A DNA stretch of 64,000 nt from Micromonospora sp. HM5-17 (GCF_003762835.1 NZ_RJWA01000004.1:1-64000), one strand, 5' to 3'. Numbered from the stretch's first letter, positions 27,878-39,085 are shown. Numbers and translations: made by a program. The notes: generated by a model from the sequence alone, not told the origin.

Positions 27878-27974
27878 CGTCGCCTCTCCGCGGTGCGCGT
27901 TTCGCCGATCGTGGCGGTTGATCCTGGCAGGGTACTCGGCTCGGGCCCGGGCCCGGTGACGCCGATCCGGCGGG

Positions 27975-30761
27975 TCAGCCGGTGTTGCGCATCCCGGCCG
28001 CGATGCCGTTGACGGTGGTGAGCAGGGCGCGTTCCAGGGCGGCGCCGTCGCCGGGGGCGCGGCGGCCACCGGGGGCGGTCGCCACCGCCCGTCCGGCCAG
28101 TCCCGAGTCGCGGTACTGCCGCAGCAGCGCGACCTGGAGATGGTGCAGCGGCTCCAGGTAGGTGTCCCGCACCGCCAGGGTGCGCTGGAGCACCGGTGAG
28201 TTCTCCAGCAGGGCCGGCGAGTTGGTGATGGCGAGCACCTCGCGCTTGGTCAGCTCGTACTCCGCCTCGATCTTCTCGAAGATCGGGTGCAGCTTCTTCG
28301 GGACCAGGGTCTCGACGTACCGCCGGGCGATGGCCAGGTCGGTCTTGGTCAGCATCATCTCGACGTTCGACAGGAACGTCCGGAAGAAGTGCCAGGCGCG
28401 CTGCATCTCGGCGAGGATGTCGCCGAGACCGGCCTCACGGGCGGCGGCGAGCCCGGAACCGACGCCGAACCAGCCCGGGACGATCTGTCGGGTCTGCGTC
28501 CAGCCGAAGACCCACGGGATGGCGCGCAACCCGGCGAGCCCGGCGTCCGTGTTCGGCCGCTTCGCCGGCCGGGACCCGATGTTGAGGGCGCCGAGGAGTT
28601 CGGTCGGGGTGGAGGCCCAGAAGTACGCGGGCAGGTCCGGGTGCTCCACCAGCGACCGGTACGACCGGTACGCCGCGTCGGAGACCACGTCCATCGTCGA
28701 GTTCCACCGCTCGAGCGCCTCGGCCGGCTGGCGCGGCTCGGTGTGCAGCAGGGTGCTCTGCAGCACGGCGGCCAGCATCAGCTCGAGGTTCTCCCGGGCC
28801 AGCGAGGGGAGGGTGTACTTGTCGGAGATGACCTCACCCTGCTCGGTCACCTTGATCTCGCCGTCGAGGGTGCCGTACGGCTGGGCCAGGATCGCCTCGT
28901 GGGTGGGCCCGCCGCCCCGGCCGACCGTGCCGCCACGGCCGTGGAAGAGCCGCAACCGTACGTTGTGTCGGGCGGCCACGTCCCGCAGCGCGCGCTGGGC
29001 ACGGTGGATGGACCACTGCGAGGTGGTGATCCCCGCCTCCTTGTTGGAGTCGGAGTAGCCGAGCATCACCTCCTGCACGTCTCCGCGGGCCGCCACGATC
29101 GCCCGGTACGCGGGTAGGGAGAGCAGCTCGTCGAGCAGGTCGCCCCCGGCCTCCAACTCGGCCAGGGTCTCCAGCAGCGGGACGAACCCGATCCGGGCCC
29201 GACCGGTGTGCACGTCGACCAACCCGGCCTCCCGGGCCAGCACCACCGCGGCGAGGACGTCGTCCACCCCGAGTGTCATCGAGATGATGTACGACTCGAT
29301 CACCTCGACGCCGAAGCGCTCCTGGAGGTCGCGGATGGTGTGGAAGACCTCGAAGGTCTTCCGGGCCGAATCGGTGAGCGGGGTGTCCATGGTGGAGAGC
29401 GGTCGCCGACCGGCCAGCTCCTCGGCGAGGAGCTTGGTCCGGTCGGCACGGCTCAGCGCGGCGTAGTCGGGCACCTCGCCGACCGCGGCGTAGAACTGGG
29501 CCAGCACCGCGTGGTGCGCCTCGGCGTGCTCCCGGATGTCCATGGTCGCGAGCTGCGGCCCGAACGCGGCGACCGTACGGATCACCGAGGCGAGCCGGCC
29601 GACGGCGGTGAGCTGGCCGGAGTTGCGGGCGAGCGAGGCGCGCATCAGCTCCAGGTCGGCCAGCAGGTCGGCGGAGCCCCGGTAGTCCCGTCCCGGCACG
29701 TGCGGGGTGCCCTGCTGGAGTCGGCGCCGGGTGTTGGCCAGCTTCGCCTTGATGCACCGAGCCTTGAGCCGGTACGGCTCCTCCGCGTTGACCCGGCGGA
29801 ACCGGGGCGCCACCTCGGGCAACGCGTCCAGGTCCTTGGCGAGGCTGGCGGAGAGGTCGAGCGAGACGCCGCGCAGCCGCCGGGAGACGGAGATCTCGTT
29901 GATCAACGCCTCCATCGCCGCCTCGGTCGCCTGGATGCCGTGCTCGAACTGGATGAGCAGGACGTCCCGGGTGACCTGGGGGGTCACGAACGGGTTGCCG
30001 TCCCGGTCTCCGCCGATCCAGGTGCCGAAGGTCAGCGGCCGGGCGGTCGGGGCGGTTTCCACGCCCAGGCTGCGCAGGGTGTCGGTGAGGTCGTCGAGGA
30101 CCTGCGGCGCCGCCACGGCGTAGAGGTCGCGCAGGTAGTAGATGGCGTTGCGGGCCTCGTCGGTCGGGTCGGGCCGGTCCAGCCGCAGCTCGTCGGTCTG
30201 CCAGAGCAGGTCGAGCAGTTCGGCGAGGCGCCGGTTCGTCGGGCCCTCGTCGGTGGCCCCGTACAGGATGGCGGCCGACGCCTCCGCGTCGAGCTCGTCG
30301 GCGACGGCCCGCAGCTTGGAGAGGATGGAGCGCCGGGCCGCCTCGGTCGGGTGGGCGGTGAAGACCGGCCGGACGGCGAGCCGGCGGGCTGCGGAGGCGA
30401 TCTCCTCCGGCGGCACGCCGCGCTCCCGGATCAGCCGGGCGGCCTGGTCCAGCCAGCCGCCGTGCGCGGCCCGCTGCCGGCGCAGTTCCCGGGCGCGGTG
30501 TACCTGCTCGGTGATGTTGGCCAGGTGGAAGTAGGTGGAGAAGGCCCGGGCGAGCTTGGTGCCGGTGGTGACGTCCATCGCCGCGAGCCGCTGTGCGGCG
30601 GCCTCGGCGTCGTGCCGGACCAGGGCGCGGATCTCCTCGACGAGGTCGAGCAGTGGGGGGCCTTCCTGGCGGGCCAGGGTCTGGCCGAGGAGACGGCCGA
30701 GGCGGCGGATGTCGGCTCGGAGGGCGGCATCGGGGCCGTCATGATCATGTTGGTCGGTCAC
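27975..30761 (-). CDS. ppc: Phosphoenolpyruvate carboxylase
   Basis: 928 aa anaplerotic enzyme: PEP + bicarbonate to oxaloacetate. Catalytic His in [14 protein letters not shown] near residue 137, [23 protein letters not shown] near 567, [17 protein letters not shown] near 612, and the C-terminal MRNTG used for inhibitor/aspartate binding. GTG at 30761 is chosen because AAGGAG lies 8 nt upstream; an ATG 15 codons earlier lacks a Shine-Dalgarno. Located with mfd in divergent orientation. Confidence 0.96.
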   Translation of the reverse strand: MTDQHDHDGPDAALRADIRRLGRLLGQTLARQEGPPLLDLVEEIRALVRHDAEAAAQRLAAMDVTTGTKLARAFSTYFHLANITEQVHRARELRRQRAAHGGWLDQAARLIRERGVPPEEIASAARRLAVRPVFTAHPTEAARRSILSKLRAVADELDAEASAAILYGATDEGPTNRRLAELLDLLWQTDELRLDRPDPTDEARNAIYYLRDLYAVAAPQVLDDLTDTLRSLGVETAPTARPLTFGTWIGGDRDGNPFVTPQVTRDVLLIQFEHGIQATEAAMEALINEISVSRRLRGVSLDLSASLAKDLDALPEVAPRFRRVNAEEPYRLKARCIKAKLANTRRRLQQGTPHVPGRDYRGSADLLADLELMRASLARNSGQLTAVGRLASVIRTVAAFGPQLATMDIREHAEAHHAVLAQFYAAVGEVPDYAALSRADRTKLLAEELAGRRPLSTMDTPLTDSARKTFEVFHTIRDLQERFGVEVIESYIISMTLGVDDVLAAVVLAREAGLVDVHTGRARIGFVPLLETLAELEAGGDLLDELLSLPAYRAIVAARGDVQEVMLGYSDSNKEAGITTSQWSIHRAQRALRDVAARHNVRLRLFHGRGGTVGRGGGPTHEAILAQPYGTLDGEIKVTEQGEVISDKYTLPSLARENLELMLAAVLQSTLLHTEPRQPAEALERWNSTMDVVSDAAYRSYRSLVEHPDLPAYFWASTPTELLGALNIGSRPAKRPNTDAGLAGLRAIPWVFGWTQTRQIVPGWFGVGSGLAAAREAGLGDILAEMQRAWHFFRTFLSNVEMMLTKTDLAIARRYVETLVPKKLHPIFEKIEAEYELTKREVLAITNSPALLENSPVLQRTLAVRDTYLEPLHHLQVALLRQYRDSGLAGRAVATAPGGRRAPGDGAALERALLTTVNGIAAGMRNTG

Positions 30762-31215
30762 CGTGCGCTCCTTCGTCTCAGTACGGAGGACGGCGCTGTC
30801 CGACACCGTGGATCGTATCCGTGCCGGCTGGTCGACGCGAACGAGTCCATGCCGTGACGGTCGCCGCTGCCGGCGGGCACCCGCTGCCGGGCGGCCCGCC
30901 CGTGGCGGCCCGGAGCCTTAGACGCGGATTATACGTACCTTTTGTCATGACTGGTTGGCTCCTGCTCGCCGCCGGTTCGGCTCTGACCTTCGCCCGCCCG
31001 GCGCCCGGGCCACCGGTGCGGTGGCCCGGGGCGGATCACCGGGCGACGGAGGGGCTGCGGCCGGTGGCCCGGGAATCGTCCGGCTCAGGGGATAGGCTTG
31101 GCCCGGGTGTCAGGGGGATTCCACCCGAGCGGGCGGGCGGTGACCCAGCGGCCCCGCAACCCCCGTCCGAGGCGGACGCGGGGCTCCTTTCGCGTGCCCT
31201 GAAGGTGTGATCGGC
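30762..31215. promoter_or_regulatory. Divergent ppc/mfd intergenic region
   Basis: About 450 bp. A less GC-rich patch at 30915-30950 includes TATACG and TACCTT, possible promoter elements. TAGGCT at 31093-31098 is the best -10 for mfd and lies 8 nt before the short leader ORF described separately. A 87-codon frame at 30947-31210 starts with a hydrophobic stretch and overlaps the mfd start, but its later part looks non-coding. Confidence 0.4.
31107..31202 (+). CDS. Possible 31-aa Arg-rich leader peptide of mfd
   Basis: GTG at 31107 follows a TAGGCT -10 (31093-31098) by 8 nt, so it could be translated from a leaderless transcript. The 31-codon frame holds nine Arg and ends with TGA at 31200-31202, whose last base begins the AAGGTG Shine-Dalgarno of mfd (31202-31207). 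Ribosomes finishing it would stand on the mfd ribosome-binding site. Chance ORF not excluded. Confidence 0.25.
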   Translation: MSGGFHPSGRAVTQRPRNPRPRRTRGSFRVP

Positions 31216-34200
31216 GTGCTGACCGGGTTGTTGACTGCGGCGCTTCGGGATCGGGCGTTGGCACGGGCGCGGGACCTGGCTCGGGCGGCCGGGGCGGAGG
31301 CGGACGGTCTCGATGTGACCGCGCCACCGGCGCTGCGGCCGTTCGTGGTCGCCGCCGTGGCCGCCGGCGAGGAGGCCGGCGGAGCGGGCCGACCCGTGCT
31401 CGCGGTGACCGCGACCACCCGGGAGGCCGACGACCTCGCCGCCGCGCTGCGCGACCTGCTGCCGCCGGAGCAGGTCGTGGTCTTCCCGGCCTGGGAGACG
31501 CTGCCGCACGAGCGGCTCTCGCCCCGCTCCGACACCGTCGGACGGCGGCTCGGCGTGCTGCGCCGGCTGGCACACCCAGACCTCGACGAGCACGCCGGTC
31601 CGGTCCAGGTCGTCGTCGCCCCGGTCCGCTCGGTGCTGCAGCCGCAGCTCAAGGGGCTGGGAGACCTGGAGCCGGTCCGGCTCGTCGTCGGCGCCGAGGC
31701 GGGGCTGGAGGAGACCGCCCGCCGGCTGACGGATCTGGCGTACGCGCGGGTCGACCTGGTGACCAAGCGTGGCGAGTACGCCGTCCGGGGCGGCATCCTC
31801 GACGTCTTCCCGCCGACCGACGAGCACCCCTCCCGGATCGAGTTCTGGGGCGACGAGGTGGAGGAGATCCGTACCTTCGCCGTCGCCGACCAGCGCACCA
31901 TCGAGGTCGTGCCGGCACTCTGGGCACCCCCCTGTCGGGAACTGCTGCTCACGCCGGCCGTTCGTGCCAGGGCCGCCGAACTGGCCCGGCAGCACCCCGA
32001 GCTGGCCGAGATCCTGGACCGGCTCGCCGAGGGGATCCCGGTCGAGGGGATGGAGTCGCTGGCGCCGGCCCTGATCGGGGCCGAGGCGTTGGAACTGCTC
32101 CTGCACTGCATGCCGGCCGGCACCCACGTGCTGCTCTGCGACCCGGAGCGGATCCGGACCCGGGCGCACGATCTGGTCCGTACCTCGGCGGAGTTCCTGG
32201 AGGCGAGTTGGGCCGCGGCCGCCGTCGGCGGCCAGGCCCCGATCGACCTCGGCGCCGCCGCCTTCAAGACCCTGGCGGAGGTACGCGCCACCGCCGCCGC
32301 CCTCGGACAGCCCTGGTGGTCGGTGTCGCCGTTCGGTCTCGCGGAGGCGACGCCCGGGCCGGCCGCCACGGTCGAGCCGTGGGCGGTCGAGCCGGAACCG
32401 GAGGTGACGGTCACCCCGGACGCGGGGGAGTCCCTGACCCTGGCCGCCCAGCCGACCCCGCGGTACCACGGCGAGACCGCCCGGCTGGTTGACGACCTGA
32501 AGCGTTGGGCCGGCGACGGCTGGGCGGTGACCCTGGTCTTCGAGGGGAACGGCCCGGCGCAGCGAGCCGTCGAGGTGCTCCGCGACGCCGGGCTCGGCGC
32601 CGTCACCGCCGACGGGGTCACCGCCCCGCCGGCCGACGGCGAGCTGGTCGTCACCTGTGGCGCGCTCACCCACGGTTTCCTCGACCCGGTGGCCCGGTTC
32701 GTCGTCCTCACCGGCACCGACATCACCGGCGGGCGCGGCGCCACCACCCGGGACATGCGCCGGATGCCGAGCCGACGCCGCAACACCATCGATCCGCTGG
32801 AGCTGCGGGCCGGCGACTACGTGGTGCACGAGCAACACGGCATCGGCCGGTACGTCGAGCTGGTGCAGCGCGCGGTGAACGGTGCCGCGCGCGAGTACCT
32901 GGTCATCGAGTACGCCCCGAGCAAGCGCGGCCAGCCCGGCGACCGGCTCTTCGTCCCCACCGACCAGCTCGACCAGCTCTCCCGCTACGTCGGGGGCGAG
33001 ACCCCGACGCTGCACCGGATGGGCGGCTCTGACTGGCAGAAGGCGAAGGCCCGGGCCCGCAAGGCGGTGCGGGAGATCGCCGCCCAGCTCATCCAGCTCT
33101 ACGCCGCCCGCAAGGCCTCCAAGGGGCACGCGTTCGGCCCGGACACCCCGTGGCAGCGGGAGCTGGAGGACGCCTTCCCGTACACCGAGACGCCGGACCA
33201 GCTCACGGCGATCGAGGAGGTCAAGCGGGACATGGAGCAGCCGATCCCGATGGACCGGCTGATCTGCGGCGACGTCGGGTACGGCAAGACCGAGATCGCG
33301 GTGCGGGCCGCGTTCAAGGCGGTGCAGGACGGCAAGCAGGTGGCGGTGCTGGTGCCGACGACCCTGCTCGCCCAGCAGCACTACAACACGTTCACCGAAC
33401 GGATGGCGCAGTTCCCGGTGACGATCAGGCAGCTCTCCCGGTTCCAGACGCCGAGGGAGGCCGAGCAGACGCTGGCGATGGTCGCCGACGGCACCGCCGA
33501 CATCGTGATCGGCACCCACCGCCTGCTCCAGGCGTCGACCCGGTTCAAGGCGCTCGGGCTGGTCATCGTCGACGAGGAACAGCGCTTCGGGGTGGAGCAC
33601 AAGGAGTACCTCAAGCAGCTCCGGACCTCGGTGGACGTTCTGACCATGTCGGCGACCCCGATCCCGCGGACCCTGGAGATGGCGATCACCGGCATCCGGG
33701 AGATGTCGACGATCGCCACCCCGCCGGAGGAGCGGCACCCGGTGCTGACCTTCGTCGGGGCGTACGACGACAAGCAGGTCGCCGCCGCGATCCACCGCGA
33801 GCTGCTCCGGGACGGCCAGGTCTTCTACCTGCACAACCGGGTCGAGTCGATCGACCGGGCGGCCCGGCGGATCCGCGAGCTGGTCCCGGAGGCCCGGGTC
33901 GCGGTCGCGCACGGCCAGATGGGCGAGGACGCCCTGGAGAAGGTCATGGTCGGCTTCTGGGAGAAGGAGTACGACGTCCTGGTCTGCACCACGATCGTCG
34001 AGTCCGGCATCGACATCCCGAACGCCAACACCCTGATCGTGGAGCGGGCCGACCTGCTCGGCCTCGCCCAGTTGCACCAGATCCGGGGCCGGGTGGGCCG
34101 GGGCCGGGAGCGGGCGTACGCGTACTTCCTCTACCCGCCGGACAAGCCGCTGACCGAGCAGGCCCACGAGCGGCTGGCCACCATCGCCCAGCACACCGAG

Positions 34201-34848
34201 CTGGGCGCCGGGATGTACGTGGCGATGAAGGACCTGGAGATCCGGGGTGCCGGCAACCTGCTCGGCGGCGAGCAGTCCGGGCACATCGAGGGGGTCGGCT
34301 TCGACCTCTACGTCCGGATGGTCGGTGAGGCGGTGCAGGCGTTCAAGGGCGAACGGCCGGAGGAGGAGGCCGAGGTCAAGATCGACCTTCCGGTCGACGC
34401 GCATCTGCCGCACGACTACATCGGGGTGGAACGGCTGCGCCTGGAGATGTACCGCAAGCTCGCCGAGGCCCGGGACGAGGCGCGGCTCGCCGAGGTGGTC
34501 GCCGAGATGACCGACCGGTACGGCGAGCCGCCGGCGCAGGTCGCCAACCTGGTCGCGGTGGCCCGGTTCCGGATGCTCGCCCGGGCGTACGGCCTGACCG
34601 ACGTCTCGATGCAGGGCCGGCACGTCCGGTTCTCGCCGCTGTCGCTGCCGGACTCGAAGCAGCTGAGGCTGAAGCGGTACCACCCGGACGCGGTGTACAA
34701 GGCCGCGACGGACCAGGTCAGCGTGCCCCGGCCGACGACCCGGCGGATCGGCGGCGAGCCACTGCGGGACCAGGCGCTGCTGGACTGGTGCGCCCAACTG
34801 CTCACCACGGTGCTGGGGGAGGTCGGGGCCGCCGTTCCGGCCCGGTGA
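31216..34848 (+). CDS. mfd: Transcription-repair coupling factor
   Basis: 1210 aa. It removes RNA polymerase stalled at DNA lesions and recruits UvrA. In order: UvrB-homology region ([23 protein letters not shown]), RNA-polymerase interaction domain ([20 protein letters not shown], about 540), RecG-like translocase with Walker [13 protein letters not shown] near 690, DEEQ box [18 protein letters not shown] near 787, [14 protein letters not shown], motif VI region [19 protein letters not shown], and C-terminal TRCF domain. I prefer GTG 31216, with AAGGTG 8 nt upstream, to the in-frame GTG 31207 that overlaps that site. Confidence 0.96.
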   Translation: MLTGLLTAALRDRALARARDLARAAGAEADGLDVTAPPALRPFVVAAVAAGEEAGGAGRPVLAVTATTREADDLAAALRDLLPPEQVVVFPAWETLPHERLSPRSDTVGRRLGVLRRLAHPDLDEHAGPVQVVVAPVRSVLQPQLKGLGDLEPVRLVVGAEAGLEETARRLTDLAYARVDLVTKRGEYAVRGGILDVFPPTDEHPSRIEFWGDEVEEIRTFAVADQRTIEVVPALWAPPCRELLLTPAVRARAAELARQHPELAEILDRLAEGIPVEGMESLAPALIGAEALELLLHCMPAGTHVLLCDPERIRTRAHDLVRTSAEFLEASWAAAAVGGQAPIDLGAAAFKTLAEVRATAAALGQPWWSVSPFGLAEATPGPAATVEPWAVEPEPEVTVTPDAGESLTLAAQPTPRYHGETARLVDDLKRWAGDGWAVTLVFEGNGPAQRAVEVLRDAGLGAVTADGVTAPPADGELVVTCGALTHGFLDPVARFVVLTGTDITGGRGATTRDMRRMPSRRRNTIDPLELRAGDYVVHEQHGIGRYVELVQRAVNGAAREYLVIEYAPSKRGQPGDRLFVPTDQLDQLSRYVGGETPTLHRMGGSDWQKAKARARKAVREIAAQLIQLYAARKASKGHAFGPDTPWQRELEDAFPYTETPDQLTAIEEVKRDMEQPIPMDRLICGDVGYGKTEIAVRAAFKAVQDGKQVAVLVPTTLLAQQHYNTFTERMAQFPVTIRQLSRFQTPREAEQTLAMVADGTADIVIGTHRLLQASTRFKALGLVIVDEEQRFGVEHKEYLKQLRTSVDVLTMSATPIPRTLEMAITGIREMSTIATPPEERHPVLTFVGAYDDKQVAAAIHRELLRDGQVFYLHNRVESIDRAARRIRELVPEARVAVAHGQMGEDALEKVMVGFWEKEYDVLVCTTIVESGIDIPNANTLIVERADLLGLAQLHQIRGRVGRGRERAYAYFLYPPDKPLTEQAHERLATIAQHTELGAGMYVAMKDLEIRGAGNLLGGEQSGHIEGVGFDLYVRMVGEAVQAFKGERPEEEAEVKIDLPVDAHLPHDYIGVERLRLEMYRKLAEARDEARLAEVVAEMTDRYGEPPAQVANLVAVARFRMLARAYGLTDVSMQGRHVRFSPLSLPDSKQLRLKRYHPDAVYKAATDQVSVPRPTTRRIGGEPLRDQALLDWCAQLLTTVLGEVGAAVPAR

Positions 34849-34866
34849 GTCCTCCGGCGGTGCCGG

Positions 34867-34901
34867 CCGGCCGCCGCCGGACCGGAGTGGCCGGCGGCCG
34901 G
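34867..34901 (+). terminator. Candidate terminator after mfd
   Basis: CCGGCCGCCG (34867-34876) / CGGCGGCCGG (34892-34901), 10-bp GC stem with a 15-nt loop, 18 nt after the mfd stop. No U-tract; the next gene is on the same strand, so it could also act as a pause or partial terminator. Confidence 0.5.
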
Positions 34902-34959
34902 GCCCGCGGGGGGGTGGCCCGGCTGCGGCGGTCTGGCGCCGCGTGAGAGAGTGTCGAGC

Positions 34960-35670
34960 ATGCAGCGTGTCCGTCGTCTGGCTTCGATCGCGGTCATTGC
35001 CGTGCTCGGCACCACCGCTCTCTCCGCCTGTCGCTCCGACTCCAGCGTCGCCGCGTACCTCGGTGACCGAAAGATCACCGAGGCCGAGGTGACCTCGGTG
35101 CTCGAGGATGCCACGAGCAGGGTGCCGTCCCCGAGCGGCGAGGCGGCGGCCGGGGGCGCCGTGGTGAGGGTGCCGAGCCGTTCGGAGGTGGTCCGGGTCC
35201 TGGTCCTCGGCGACGTCTGCCGCCGGCTCACCGCGGAACGCGGTCTCCAGCCGTCCGAGCGGGCCAACCCCGACCAGGTCGCCGCGCAGTTCGCCCTGCC
35301 GGCGGGCTCGCGGTACGTCCAGCAGCTCGCCGAGCTCTACACCTGCCTGACCGCGATCCCCGCCGACCAGCAGGTGACGCCGACCGACGCGGACCTGACC
35401 GACCTGGTCGCCCGGGGTCGGCGGGCCGGTGTGGTCTCCCCCGACGAGCGGGACGCGGACGCCAGGAACCGGCTCTCGCAGGGCCCGCAGCTCGGCACCG
35501 CGCTGTCGCAGCGCAAGGTGCTGAGCGAGGCGCTCGACCGGGACGAGATCATCGTCAGTCCCCGGTACCGGCCGCTGGAGTTTCCGCTGCTCTCCTTCTC
35601 GGACGGCTCGCCCGCGGTCTCGGTGCTGATCGGCCAGGCGGGTCCGGACATGCTGGTCGAGGCCCGCTGA
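34960..35670 (+). CDS. SurA N-terminal-like lipoprotein
   Basis: 236 aa. Signal peptide with lipobox LSAC (Cys near residue 24). The mature start AAYLGDRKITEAEVTSVLED resembles the N-terminal peptide-binding part of SurA/PrsA-type chaperones; no PPIase (parvulin) domain is visible in the remaining sequence. Position between mfd and mazG is conserved in actinobacteria. ATG 34960 is preferred to the GTG at 34951 because GAGAGAG lies upstream. Probable envelope protein-folding helper; function inferred only from the N-terminal resemblance. Confidence 0.8.
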   Translation: MQRVRRLASIAVIAVLGTTALSACRSDSSVAAYLGDRKITEAEVTSVLEDATSRVPSPSGEAAAGGAVVRVPSRSEVVRVLVLGDVCRRLTAERGLQPSERANPDQVAAQFALPAGSRYVQQLAELYTCLTAIPADQQVTPTDADLTDLVARGRRAGVVSPDERDADARNRLSQGPQLGTALSQRKVLSEALDRDEIIVSPRYRPLEFPLLSFSDGSPAVSVLIGQAGPDMLVEAR

Positions 35671-35729
35671 GCGGCGCCGACCCCCGCCACGCGACGTCAC
35701 GGCAGTGCACGGAAGATGACCGCGCCCCG

Positions 35730-36755
35730 ATGACCGCCCGGATCGTTCTGCTGGTCACCTCGCCCCGGCTTCCGGCCGGGCTGCTGACCGCCGCCGCCTG
35801 GGACGCCGTACGCGCCCACCCGGTCCTGGCCGGCGCCGAGAGCGAGCTGAGCGCGGCCCTGCGTGCCGCGGGCGCCGAGGTCACCGTCACCGACGAGCCG
35901 GTGTCGGCGCTGCTGGCCGCGGCGGCGACCCACGGCACGGTGGTCTGGCTCGCCGGCCCGACCGGCGACGAGGACCTGGCTCGGGAGTTGGGGTTGCGGC
36001 TGGCGCGCGAGCCGGGCCTCGCCGAGCTGGAGCTGATGTACGGCTCCTGGGACCCACCCGGGGCGCGGCTGCTCGACGCGGTCGCCGTGCTGGACCGGCT
36101 GCTCTCGCCCGGGGGTGACCCCTGGAAGCGCGCCCAGACCCACACCACCCTGGCGCCGTTCCTGCTCGAGGAGTGCTACGAGGCGTACGACGCGATCGCC
36201 GCCGGAGACCTCGTCGCGCTCCGGGAGGAGCTTGGCGACGTGCTGCTCCAGGTGGTGCTGCACGCCCGGCTGGCCGAGGAGCTTCCCGAGGGCCAGCGGT
36301 GGACCATCGACGACGTGGCCGGCGGGCTGGTGGCGAAGATGATCCGCCGTAATCCGCACGTCTTCGCCGGGGAGACGGTCGGCAGCCTCGAGGAGATCAC
36401 CGAGAACTGGGAGCAGATCAAGCGGGCGGAGAAGCCCCGGGCCTCGGTGCTCGACGGGGTGGCACTCTCCCAGCCGGCGCTGGCGCTGGCGGCGAAGGTG
36501 CTGCACCGGGTCGAGCGGGCCGGACTCGACGTACCGCTGCCGACGGCGGATTCCGATCCCGTGCTGCGGCTCGGTACCAGCCTGCTGGAGACGGTGGCCC
36601 GGGCCCGGGAGGCCGGCCTGGACGCCGAGGCGGCGCTGCGCCAGGCGACCCTGGAGTACGCGGCGACGGTCCGCGCGGTGGAGCGGGAGCGGGTCGGTGG
36701 CGAGCCCGGACCGGCGGGGGAGTCGGCCGGCGGCGAGCCCGGGCCAGCGCGCTAG
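35730..36755 (+). CDS. mazG: Nucleoside triphosphate pyrophosphohydrolase MazG
   Basis: 341 aa. The MazG core (about 125-235) reads DPWKRAQTHTTLAPFLLEE, ECYEAYDAI, LREELGDVLLQVVLHA: the ExxE and ExxD metal-binding pairs of all-alpha NTP pyrophosphatases. A second helical region contains VFAGETVGSLEEITENWEQIK. The N-terminal about 110 residues form an extra domain common in actinobacterial MazG, resembling a reduced tetrapyrrole-methylase domain. It clears non-canonical or excess NTPs and may affect ppGpp. The C-terminal 20 residues repeat GGEPGPA-type units and are likely disordered. Confidence 0.92.
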   Translation: MTARIVLLVTSPRLPAGLLTAAAWDAVRAHPVLAGAESELSAALRAAGAEVTVTDEPVSALLAAAATHGTVVWLAGPTGDEDLARELGLRLAREPGLAELELMYGSWDPPGARLLDAVAVLDRLLSPGGDPWKRAQTHTTLAPFLLEECYEAYDAIAAGDLVALREELGDVLLQVVLHARLAEELPEGQRWTIDDVAGGLVAKMIRRNPHVFAGETVGSLEEITENWEQIKRAEKPRASVLDGVALSQPALALAAKVLHRVERAGLDVPLPTADSDPVLRLGTSLLETVARAREAGLDAEAALRQATLEYAATVRAVERERVGGEPGPAGESAGGEPGPAR

Positions 36756-36901
36756 CCGCGGGCGGTGTCCGGGCGTGCCCGGGCCGGCCGATGTGCCGCC
36801 CGGGCGCGGAGGCGAGCCGCGCGACTGCGGCCGGGGCGCCGGGCGGGGCGCGCATGACGAGGGCGGATAGCGACGGCGGGCGGGCCGTGACCGCGGGTGG
36901 G

Positions 36902-38089
36902 TCAGCCCCGGGGTCGGAGCGCGTCGACCCGGGCCACCGACTCGTCGATCCGGTCCTCGGTGAGCCGGCCCGACCGCACCAGCCTGACGACGGTGCCGAC
37001 GACCTCGGTGACGATGGCGGGGTCGTACACCTGCTGATTGCCGAAGACGAGCAGGTCGACGCCGGCGTCCAGCGCCAGCGCGACGGCCTCGTCCCGACCG
37101 AACCGGCTGGTGATCGCGACGGCCTGCATGTCGTCGCTGACCACCGGGCCGCGCCAGCCGAGCCGTCCCCGCAGCAGGTCCGTCACGACCGCCCGGGACA
37201 GCGAGGCCGGGCGGTCCGGATCGAGCTGCCGGTTGAGTACGTGGCCGACCAGGACCGAGTCGGCGGCACCGGCACTGATCAACCGTTGGAACGGTTCGAG
37301 CTCGACCGGCCGCCAGGAGGTGCTGACGTCGGCGACCGCGAAGTCGGTGTTGGCGGTGGCGCTGCCCAGGCCCGGAAAGTGCTTGATGGACGTCTTGACT
37401 CCGGCCTCCCGGTGGACCTGGATCTCCTCGGTCGCGTTCGTCACCACGACGTTCGGGTCCGCCGAGAAGCTGCGGTCGAGCCTGCCGACCGCGGGGTTGT
37501 CCGGGTTGACGTTCAGGTCGACGACCGGGGCGTAGTTGAGGGTGATGCCCACCGAGGTGAGGCTGTGAACCAGTTCCCGCGCCCAGGCGCGGGTCGTCGC
37601 GGCGGAGTTCGCGGCACCGATCTCGGCCTGCGACTTCGTGGCGGGAAAGCCGTTGCCGGGATTGAACCGGGCGACCTTCCCACCCTCCTGGTCGATCGAG
37701 ACGATGAGCCGGGGCGCCGCCCGGCGCAGGCTACGTACCAGGGCGGTGACCTGCTGCGGTGAGCGGATGTTGCGGACCGCGTCCGTCCGCAGGTCACGGT
37801 CGAAGAGGATCACCCCGCCGAGGCCGTCCCGGATCGCGGCCCTGACCCACTCGGCCTGGTCGAGCTGTTCGCCCCGGAACCCGACGACGAGCAGGCTGGC
37901 GATCTTGCGGCGCAGCGTGGCCTCGTCCCGGCGCGCCGGAACGGTGGAGCGGGCTGTCGGGGGCCGCGGTGTCACCGCCACCTGGGGCGGGACCGGGCGA
38001 TTCGCCTCGCAGCCGGCAACACCGGCCGCCAGGGCGGCCGAGCCGAGGCCGGTGAGCAGCAGCCGGCGGGTCAGGCGGGCTCTCTCCAC
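36902..38089 (-). CDS. nagZ: Beta-N-acetylhexosaminidase, GH3 (NagZ-like) lipoprotein
   Basis: 395 aa. N-terminus TRRLLLTGLGSAALAAGVAGC has an RR pair and a lipobox (VAGC), so the enzyme is anchored outside, unlike the cytosolic NagZ of Gram-negatives. GH3 motifs: IVSIDQEGGKVARF, YAPVVDLN, the NagZ-type catalytic loop KHFPGLGSATANTDF near residue 235, and the nucleophile Asp in VVSDDMQAVAI near 317. It removes GlcNAc from muropeptides during wall turnover. Overlaps the upstream EamA gene by 19 bp. Confidence 0.92.
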   Translation of the reverse strand: MERARLTRRLLLTGLGSAALAAGVAGCEANRPVPPQVAVTPRPPTARSTVPARRDEATLRRKIASLLVVGFRGEQLDQAEWVRAAIRDGLGGVILFDRDLRTDAVRNIRSPQQVTALVRSLRRAAPRLIVSIDQEGGKVARFNPGNGFPATKSQAEIGAANSAATTRAWARELVHSLTSVGITLNYAPVVDLNVNPDNPAVGRLDRSFSADPNVVVTNATEEIQVHREAGVKTSIKHFPGLGSATANTDFAVADVSTSWRPVELEPFQRLISAGAADSVLVGHVLNRQLDPDRPASLSRAVVTDLLRGRLGWRGPVVSDDMQAVAITSRFGRDEAVALALDAGVDLLVFGNQQVYDPAIVTEVVGTVVRLVRSGRLTEDRIDESVARVDALRPRG

Positions 38090-39078
38090 CTGACCAAGGC
38101 TACGGCCGGTGCCTCGGGCCGGGCGCCGCTTTCACGGTCCTCCAGCCCTCCGGCGGCGGTCGCCCCGGATTCCTCGCTCGCGGCCCGGTCGCCGCGCCCC
38201 GCCCACAGCCCGAGGGCGATCCCGAGCGCGGCGATCAGCACGCCGGCGGCCTGCCCGACGGCCGGCAGCCGACCAGCCTGGACGGCGGAGGTGAGCAGGG
38301 TGGAGATCGGCATAACCCCGACGAGCGGCGCGGTCCGCTCGACCCCGAGCCGCCGTAGCCCGGTGAACCAGCACAGGAACGCGACCACGGTCATGAACGC
38401 GGCCAGGTAGCCGAGGGTGGCGACCTCGGTCGCGGTGGGCGGGCGCAACCGGCCGAACTCTCCGGCCGGCAGCGCCGCCAGCAGGAGCAGCGGTACGGCC
38501 AGCGCGCAGCTGTACGCCGAGACCAGCACCGGCCCAAGCCGGGGCAGGACGGCGGCGGCGAGCAGGGAGAACGCGACCTCGCCGCCGAACGCGCCGAGGG
38601 CGGCGAGGACACCGATCGCGTCGGCCCGGCCGCTGCCCTGGACGAGCGCGGTCCCGGCGACGACGATCGCGGCGGCGGCCAGCAGCCGGGCGGCGGGCCG
38701 GCGGCGGCGGAGGAGCGGGCCGAGCAGGGCGAGCCCGAGCGGGGCCGCCCCGATGAACGTGCCGACCATGGCCGCGTCGGCGTGCGGCAGCGCGAGCAGG
38801 ATGCAGGCGTTGAAGCCGGCCATCCCGGTGGCGGCGAGCGCGGTGAGGACGGCCAGGTCCCGCCGGGTGGGCCGGCTTGGCAGGGGTCCGCCGCCGACCA
38901 GCAGCCGGGGAAACCGCCACGCGAGGGCGAAGAGCACGGCGGCGGCGAGCGCGTACCGGGCCGCCTGGCCGGTGAGGTGCGGAAAGTCGAGGATCAACTG
39001 GCTGATCGAGACGGAGCTGCCGACGATCACCATTCCGCCGACGCAGAGCAGGACGGCGACGAGGTTCGAGATCTGCAC
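38071..39078 (-). CDS. EamA/DMT-superfamily transporter (10 TM)
   Basis: 335 aa, two EamA repeats with ten helices (first LVAVLLCVGGMVIVGSSVSI, last LIAALGIALGLWAGRG) and a 35-residue hydrophilic tail. The signature region GMAGFNACILLALPHADAAMVGTFIGAAP ends the first repeat and GVMPISTLLTSAV the second. Likely amino-acid or metabolite exporter. GTG 39078 is 7 nt from a minus-strand TAGCGT box and lacks a Shine-Dalgarno, suggesting a leaderless start. Divergent from a MocR regulator, a known pairing in which the regulator controls the transporter. Confidence 0.9.
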   Translation of the reverse strand: MQISNLVAVLLCVGGMVIVGSSVSISQLILDFPHLTGQAARYALAAAVLFALAWRFPRLLVGGGPLPSRPTRRDLAVLTALAATGMAGFNACILLALPHADAAMVGTFIGAAPLGLALLGPLLRRRRPAARLLAAAAIVVAGTALVQGSGRADAIGVLAALGAFGGEVAFSLLAAAVLPRLGPVLVSAYSCALAVPLLLLAALPAGEFGRLRPPTATEVATLGYLAAFMTVVAFLCWFTGLRRLGVERTAPLVGVMPISTLLTSAVQAGRLPAVGQAAGVLIAALGIALGLWAGRGDRAASEESGATAAGGLEDRESGARPEAPAVALVRWREPA

Positions 39079-39085
39079 CCGGCCG

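Noticed and set aside
30947-31210. 87-codon ORF with a hydrophobic start overlapping the mfd GTG
   Set aside because: The first 17 residues look like a signal sequence, but there is no Shine-Dalgarno and the remaining sequence is random-looking; the shorter leader ORF in another frame fits the -10 better.
31036-35700. A 1554-codon open frame on the minus strand opposite mfd, the lipoprotein gene and the region upstream
   Set aside because: It is a GC-frame shadow of mfd; its translation is rich in Arg/Gly/Asp/Val with no domain, while the plus strand carries complete mfd motifs.
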